17,459 nt of DNA from Candidatus Moraniibacteriota bacterium. GTDB taxonomy: Bacteria > Patescibacteriota > Minisyncoccia > Moranbacterales > UBA11712. The stretch covers positions 1-17,459 of the forward strand of contig PMJF01000050.1 of assembly GCA_003157295.1 (NCBI GenBank), written 5' to 3'. Shown here in pieces: positions 14,621 to 17,459 of the stretch (the stretch's first letter is position 1; each line of letters starts with the position of its first letter). The notes below the pieces were generated by a model. That model saw only the letters and a list, made by a program, of their open reading frames with translations. It ran no database searches and had not been told where the DNA came from. The translations under genes were made by a program, and so were the position numbers.

Positions 14621-14854
14621 ATGGATTATCAAAATCGTCCCCAAAGGCAGATGTTTGATGTCACCGAACTCAACATGAAATGTGCTGAGTGCGGAGTAGA
14701 CATCAAAGAACTTCCTTTCCAGCCGACCCAGAAAGACGACGGAACTTATGGCAGAATTTATTGCCAGGAGTGCAACCGAAAACGTCGAAGAGACACTGGC
14801 GGCGGAAATCGCGGGGGCTTTGGTGGTGGCGGTCAACGAAGAGACCGATACTAA
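14621..14854 (+). CDS. Small zinc-ribbon protein with Gly/Arg-rich tail, probable nucleic-acid binder
   Basis: A 77-residue protein. Cys21-x2-Cys24 and Cys48-x2-Cys51 (KCAEC and YCQEC) form a zinc ribbon; the linker 'I.ELPFQP' and the ending RIYCQECNRKRR are common in short CxxC proteins of CPR-type bacteria. Residues 58-77 are RGG-like: Gly-rich with interspersed Arg, as in RNA-binding proteins such as some DEAD helicase tails and cold-shock-associated proteins. Expected role: RNA or single-strand DNA binding in the cytoplasm, not more precise. The strong promoter and long structured leader suggest high and regulated expression, perhaps autoregulated by the protein. A second ATG at codon 19 would remove a polar N-terminal extension but keep the ribbon; the first ATG has the better ribosome site. 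Confidence 0.8.
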   Translation: MDYQNRPQRQMFDVTELNMKCAECGVDIKELPFQPTQKDDGTYGRIYCQECNRKRRRDTGGGNRGGFGGGGQRRDRY

Positions 14855-14863
14855 TCGAAATAG

Positions 14864-14895
14864 AAAAACCGTCCCCCTGCGGGGGACGGTTTTTT
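14864..14895. terminator. Bidirectional rho-independent terminator
   Basis: AAAAACCGTCCCCC (14864-14877) pairs perfectly with GGGGGACGGTTTTT (14881-14894/5) around the loop TGC: a 14-base-pair stem. The T run serves the + strand zinc-ribbon gene and the A run gives a T run on the - strand for the NUDIX gene ending at 14916. Confidence 0.95.
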
Positions 14896-14915
14896 ATTCC
14901 AAAAGAAGTCTAGTT

Positions 14916-15326
14916 TTAAATAAATCCAAAATGCTTGAGCGCCGGCAAGATATTCGGCGCCAGGCTTTCTTTTTCAAGATCCGCAAATGGAATCCATTTC
15001 CATTCGCGAATATCCGATCCGGGCTTGATCTCGCCTACTCTTTTAGCCAGATAATGAACCAGAATGACATCGCCTTTACCCTCTTTGGTTTCTTTGACGG
15101 TGTGAAATAGAAAGGGTTCTTCAGCGAGAATTTCGATCTCGATGCCCATTTCTTCCCTGGCTTCCCTCCGCGCGTTTTCGATGAGACTTGCATCGAAGTT
15201 TTCCACTCTCCCTCCACAGAACTTCCAAAAATCCGTATCCCCGTGCTGGTTCAACAACGCCTTGTTATCCTCCACGATCACCGGGCCGGAAGCGATGACG
15301 ATTTTTTGCATAAATTTTCCATTCAT
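14916..15326 (-). CDS. NUDIX hydrolase
   Basis: A 136-residue NUDIX-fold protein, expected to hydrolyse a nucleoside diphosphate linked to another group (for example oxidised dNTPs, ADP-ribose or a capped dinucleotide). The Nudix box begins at GGRVENF and contains the catalytic helix REAREEMGI, matching RE-x2-EE-x-G-hydrophobic. The first part of the box is one residue longer than consensus and the first glutamate of G-x5-E is replaced, but the magnesium-binding glutamates are intact. The substrate is not predictable. A start at the second methionine (codon 6) is possible. On the - strand TAGAAT (15340-15335) lies eight bases before the ATG, so the transcript may be leaderless. It ends convergently with the zinc-ribbon gene at a shared terminator. 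Confidence 0.9.
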   Translation of the reverse strand: MNGKFMQKIVIASGPVIVEDNKALLNQHGDTDFWKFCGGRVENFDASLIENARREAREEMGIEIEILAEEPFLFHTVKETKEGKGDVILVHYLAKRVGEIKPGSDIREWKWIPFADLEKESLAPNILPALKHFGFI

Positions 15327-15358
15327 TCTTATCTATTCTATACTATTAGCATAAATAC

Positions 15359-15364
15359 TATATT
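15359..15364 (+). promoter_or_regulatory. -10 element TATATT, implying a leaderless C39-like gene
   Basis: TATATT ends six bases before the ATG at 15371, the same distance as at lgt. No Shine-Dalgarno lies before the ATG. The 44-base gap to the NUDIX gene must hold two divergent promoters, so short leaders are forced on both. Confidence 0.45.
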
Positions 15365-15370
15365 CTTTCA

Positions 15371-16213
15371 ATGAGCAGAAAATTCGGGAAAATTATTATT
15401 TTTGTTGCAATAATCGTCGTTTCCGTCACGCTGTATTTTACTTTGCACAGTCGAAAAGTAGATAACAACAATATCCAGACAAATACAATCGCTCCTGTCA
15501 CCCAAAACCAGCTGGAAGTGCCAAGAGCACCTAGTCCGGAAAACAAAACTAATTATTCTCAGGCTGATCCCGCCCAAAGCAACATGGTTACGGCTGCGCA
15601 AGATAAGCCCGTCCCGCAAGACGCGTCCTCGAAACCAACTGCTCCCGCTAAATATCTCCTGGATATGCCTTTCTATTCCCAAGCTCCTCTTGGAAAATGG
15701 GATGCTGTCCACGAAAACACCTGCGAAGAAGCATCTGTTCTCAACGCTGGATTGTACCTCCTCGGGAAAAAAATTTCATCGGCCGGTTTTGATAATGAAA
15801 TGATGAATATAATTGGTATTGAGAAAAAATTATCCATTAATTTCACCGATTCGACCATCGCTGAAACCAAACAATTTTCGGAGGCTTATTTTACCGGTAA
15901 ATTACAAGCAAAAATAATTAATGATCCAACGGCCGGTCAAATAGAATCCGAAATTGCCACCGGAAATCCCGTGATCGTGCCGCTCGCTGGCCGCGATATC
16001 GGAAACCCGAACTTCACTCCGCCGGGGCCAATTTATCATATGCTCGTCATTAAAGGCTACGACAGCCAAAATTTCATTACCAACGACGTGGGAACCAGAA
16101 AAGGCAACTCGTACGTGTATAAAAAAGATGTTATTATGAGAAATATACATGACTGGAACGAAAAGGATATACACTTGGGGACAAAAAGGGTTCTGGTATT
16201 GATGAAAAATTAG
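15371..16213 (+). CDS. Membrane-anchored C39-like (papain-fold) peptidase
   Basis: A 280-residue protein. Residues 7-25 are an N-terminal signal anchor after a positive start (SRKFGK), then a Pro/Ser/Thr/Asn/Gln-rich linker to about 93. The domain from 95 to 280 resembles the peptidase C39-like family (Pfam Peptidase_C39_2): oxyanion-type Gln104 in FYSQAP, nucleophile Cys118 in ENTCEEAS, His223 in IYHMLVIKGYD, and Asn238/Asp239 in FITNDVG as third member of the triad. All catalytic positions are present. It should act outside the membrane, on peptides or cell-wall crosslinks; the target is unknown and no ABC exporter or double-glycine peptide lies nearby, so a bacteriocin role is not supported. 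The next gene, also a membrane-anchored envelope protein, follows on the same strand with its own promoter. Confidence 0.85.
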   Translation: MSRKFGKIIIFVAIIVVSVTLYFTLHSRKVDNNNIQTNTIAPVTQNQLEVPRAPSPENKTNYSQADPAQSNMVTAAQDKPVPQDASSKPTAPAKYLLDMPFYSQAPLGKWDAVHENTCEEASVLNAGLYLLGKKISSAGFDNEMMNIIGIEKKLSINFTDSTIAETKQFSEAYFTGKLQAKIINDPTAGQIESEIATGNPVIVPLAGRDIGNPNFTPPGPIYHMLVIKGYDSQNFITNDVGTRKGNSYVYKKDVIMRNIHDWNEKDIHLGTKRVLVLMKN

Positions 16214-16234
16214 AAATTCGGGCAAAAAATAGAC

Positions 16235-16263
16235 TTGCTAAAAATATCCCCTTTATATAAAAT
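16235..16263 (+). promoter_or_regulatory. Promoter for lysozyme-like membrane protein gene
   Basis: TTGCTA (16235-16240) and TAAAAT (16258-16263) are 17 bases apart; transcription would start near 16270, with a leader of about 24 bases before the ATG at 16294. Confidence 0.5.
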
Positions 16264-16293
16264 GAAGGATACTAACAGCTAAATTTATTATTG

Positions 16294-17313
16294 ATGTATT
16301 GTCTTGTTGATTTTCGAAATCGCCCCCAATACAAACATACTTTTCGCGCTCTGGATAAAGCCAAAGAGTGCCTCAAAAAGATCCAGAACAATCCTCTGGG
16401 AGCAACCGTGATCTACGCTGACGGGCGAAGAGAATATTTTGAAAATGGACTACCTGAAGGCTATTCCGATCTGTCTGAAAAATCCGCTTGCATCAAAAAG
16501 GGTTGCCACGTGAAATACAGGATACGCCGGTATAGCGCATTAGATGGGTTGGTAAAAACCACTGGAACCGAAACAAAAAATATTCCGAATTGGAAAGAAA
16601 AGTCGATTTTTTCCCTTTTTATGCTGGGTAACCGGAAATTTTACGCCTGTTTGATCGTTCTCGCCTTCTTCGCCTTCTCCTCTTCTTTCTTTTTTCAGAA
16701 GCAATTCGGGCCGGGCGCCGCCGCCCAATCCGGCGATAATGGGGAAGTTCAAGGCCAGGTTGCCGGAGCTATGGACTCAAGGGTTAGCGATGATCAGGAG
16801 GGACTTGGAGACAACAGCCCTCTCCAGCTGGCTGACACGGATATTATCATGAGTCTGCTTGGGAAAGTGGAAGAAAAACAGCATTCAGTTTTCCAAAAAG
16901 AAATTTTGGGTTATATCAAGGGAAAACCAATGGAAAACATGGCTCCCTATATCGCCAAGCAGCCCAGAATGGTCGCCGCCTTCATCGTGGGAATCGCCAT
17001 GAAAGAAAGTAAGTTCGGATCATATGCTCCGCATGACTCAAGTGGACGCGATTGCCACAACTATTGGGGATACCGCGGACCGGAAAACACGACGGCTTCG
17101 GGATACAGCTGTTTCAACACCCCGGAAGCGGCTATCACCGCCGTCGGGAGGAGAATCGCCCGACTCGTCGACCAAGGAGCCAGCAATCCGTCAGAGATGG
17201 TCGTCTGGAAATGCGGCGCGTCCTGCTCTTGGGACAACCCCGCCAACGTCCGCAGCTGGATCGCCGACGTGGGAATCAATTTCTATAAGCTGAACAGCAA
17301 ACAAACTTCATAA
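16294..17313 (+). CDS. Single-pass membrane protein with lysozyme/transglycosylase-like outer domain
   Basis: A 339-residue protein from the ATG at 16294 (a TTG one codon earlier is less likely). Residues 1-~113 are a polar, apparently cytoplasmic region that I cannot assign; ~116-134 is a transmembrane helix; ~140-180 is a Gly/Gln/Asp/Ser-rich linker; ~182-339 is the outer domain. The run AFIVGIAMKESKFG, with Glu238 as candidate acid, then NYWGYRG, a periodic 'F.tPE.AI.AVG.RIA.LV' helix and a C-terminal WIADVGINFYKL helix, resembles lysozyme-like or glucosaminidase domains that cleave peptidoglycan. Cys254, Cys273, Cys307 and Cys311 could form disulfides outside the cell. Family membership is a judgement from motif style; phage-type or CPR-specific hydrolase are alternatives. 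Together with the C39-like neighbour it suggests cell-wall remodelling. Confidence 0.7.
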   Translation: MYCLVDFRNRPQYKHTFRALDKAKECLKKIQNNPLGATVIYADGRREYFENGLPEGYSDLSEKSACIKKGCHVKYRIRRYSALDGLVKTTGTETKNIPNWKEKSIFSLFMLGNRKFYACLIVLAFFAFSSSFFFQKQFGPGAAAQSGDNGEVQGQVAGAMDSRVSDDQEGLGDNSPLQLADTDIIMSLLGKVEEKQHSVFQKEILGYIKGKPMENMAPYIAKQPRMVAAFIVGIAMKESKFGSYAPHDSSGRDCHNYWGYRGPENTTASGYSCFNTPEAAITAVGRRIARLVDQGASNPSEMVVWKCGASCSWDNPANVRSWIADVGINFYKLNSKQTS

Positions 17314-17323
17314 AGGTATATCT

Positions 17324-17361
17324 CTGTCAACCCTTGACAGGGTTTTGGGGTATGCTAGGAT
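17324..17361 (+). promoter_or_regulatory. Strong extended -10 promoter overlapped by a palindrome
   Basis: TTGACA (17334-17339), a 16-base spacer ending in TGC, and TAGGAT (17356-17361); transcription should start near 17368. The -35 box is the right arm of a perfect palindrome CTGTCAA-CCC-TTGACAG (17324-17340), a layout expected for a repressor site. GCAC-TT-GTGC (17363-17372) lies at the start point. Confidence 0.7.
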
Positions 17362-17381
17362 AGCACTTGTGCAATGAGAAA

Positions 17382-17407
17382 GGGGTATATGTGATACGCC
17401 TTTTTTT
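17382..17407 (+). terminator. Attenuator-like hairpin with seven T residues
   Basis: GGGGTAT (17382-17388) can pair with ATACGCC (17394-17400) with one G-G mismatch, followed by seven T residues (17401-17407). It lies about 15-40 bases after the predicted start of transcription, before the next start codon, so it could end most transcripts as a tiny RNA. Confidence 0.5.
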
Positions 17408-17428
17408 GATGCTCCGCCCGTCGAATAT

Positions 17429-17459
17429 ATGAAAATATTAAAACCGGGCTGCAAGCTAA
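17429..17459 (+). CDS. Possible start of an unidentified gene (3' end outside window)
   Basis: ATG at 17429 opens a frame MKILKPGCKL that runs to the end of the window. There is no clear Shine-Dalgarno, but it is the only sensible start after the strong promoter and hairpin. An earlier ATG at 17375 hits a stop after five more codons. Ten codons are too few to assign a family. Confidence 0.4.
   Translation, partial: MKILKPGCKL

Noticed and set aside
15371..16213. Bacteriocin-processing role for the C39-like protein
   Set aside because: No ABC transporter domain, exporter gene or double-glycine leader peptide lies nearby; the single N-terminal anchor points to a general envelope protease-like protein.
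1..17459. CRISPR array, insertion sequence, prophage or toxin-antitoxin pair
   Set aside because: No regularly spaced repeats, transposase motifs, terminal inverted repeats, phage structural genes or convincing small toxin pair were seen.
1..17459. Recoded TGA (glycine), as in some Gracilibacteria
   Set aside because: No recognised gene contains an in-frame TGA and purN ends with TGA. The evidence is good but not absolute, since reading through that TGA would add only about four codons.

Overview
The window looks like bacterial chromosome, most likely from a Patescibacteria/CPR-type genome (my inference, about 60 % sure; no rRNA or marker protein is present to settle it). Bacterial signs are a lipoprotein diacylglyceryl transferase (Lgt), a lipobox-bearing cupredoxin, and sigma70-type promoters such as TTGACA-N17-TGC-TAATAT. 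CPR-like signs are very small cysteine-rich proteins, a Gly/Arg-tailed zinc ribbon, single-pass membrane proteins carrying C39-like or lysozyme-like outer domains, dense packing and scarce Shine-Dalgarno sequences. DUF2769, present three times, is best known from methanogenic archaea, so gene exchange is plausible. About 4000 codons lack internal TGA and one gene ends in TGA, which favours the standard bacterial code. No stretch above 300 bases lacks a gene.

Bases 1-3868 (+ strand): the tail of a calcineurin-like phosphoesterase, then from a near-consensus promoter a lipoprotein cupredoxin, a two-helix membrane protein, a ten-cysteine DUF2769 protein, a rubredoxin-FMN hydroxyacid dehydrogenase fusion, and a lactate/malate-dehydrogenase-like enzyme with an expanded active-site loop. 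A strong terminator closes the block.

Bases 3903-7635 (- strand, read from right to left): a HAD hydrolase, a SAM methyltransferase, a small histidine-containing membrane protein, a second DUF2769 protein, and a DUF2769-glutamate-synthase FMN-domain fusion. Thus two opposed gene blocks each pair an FMN/TIM-barrel oxidoreductase with a free DUF2769 protein and a small membrane protein. I regard this as the most interesting part: a possible small iron/copper redox module of unknown purpose.

Bases 7801-14377: lgt (+) meets a purine operon on the - strand, purN-purL-purM (steps 3 to 5 of IMP synthesis). lgt and purM overlap tail to tail by 33 bases. The gap 14378-14620 is crowded with regulatory-looking repeats and a strong promoter for a small zinc-ribbon gene, whose leader carries three mutually complementary segments.

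Bases 14916-17459: a NUDIX hydrolase (-), then a membrane-anchored C39-like protease and a membrane-anchored lysozyme-like protein (both +, cell-envelope roles). The window ends with a strong promoter overlapped by a palindrome, an attenuator-like hairpin and the first codons of an unidentified gene.
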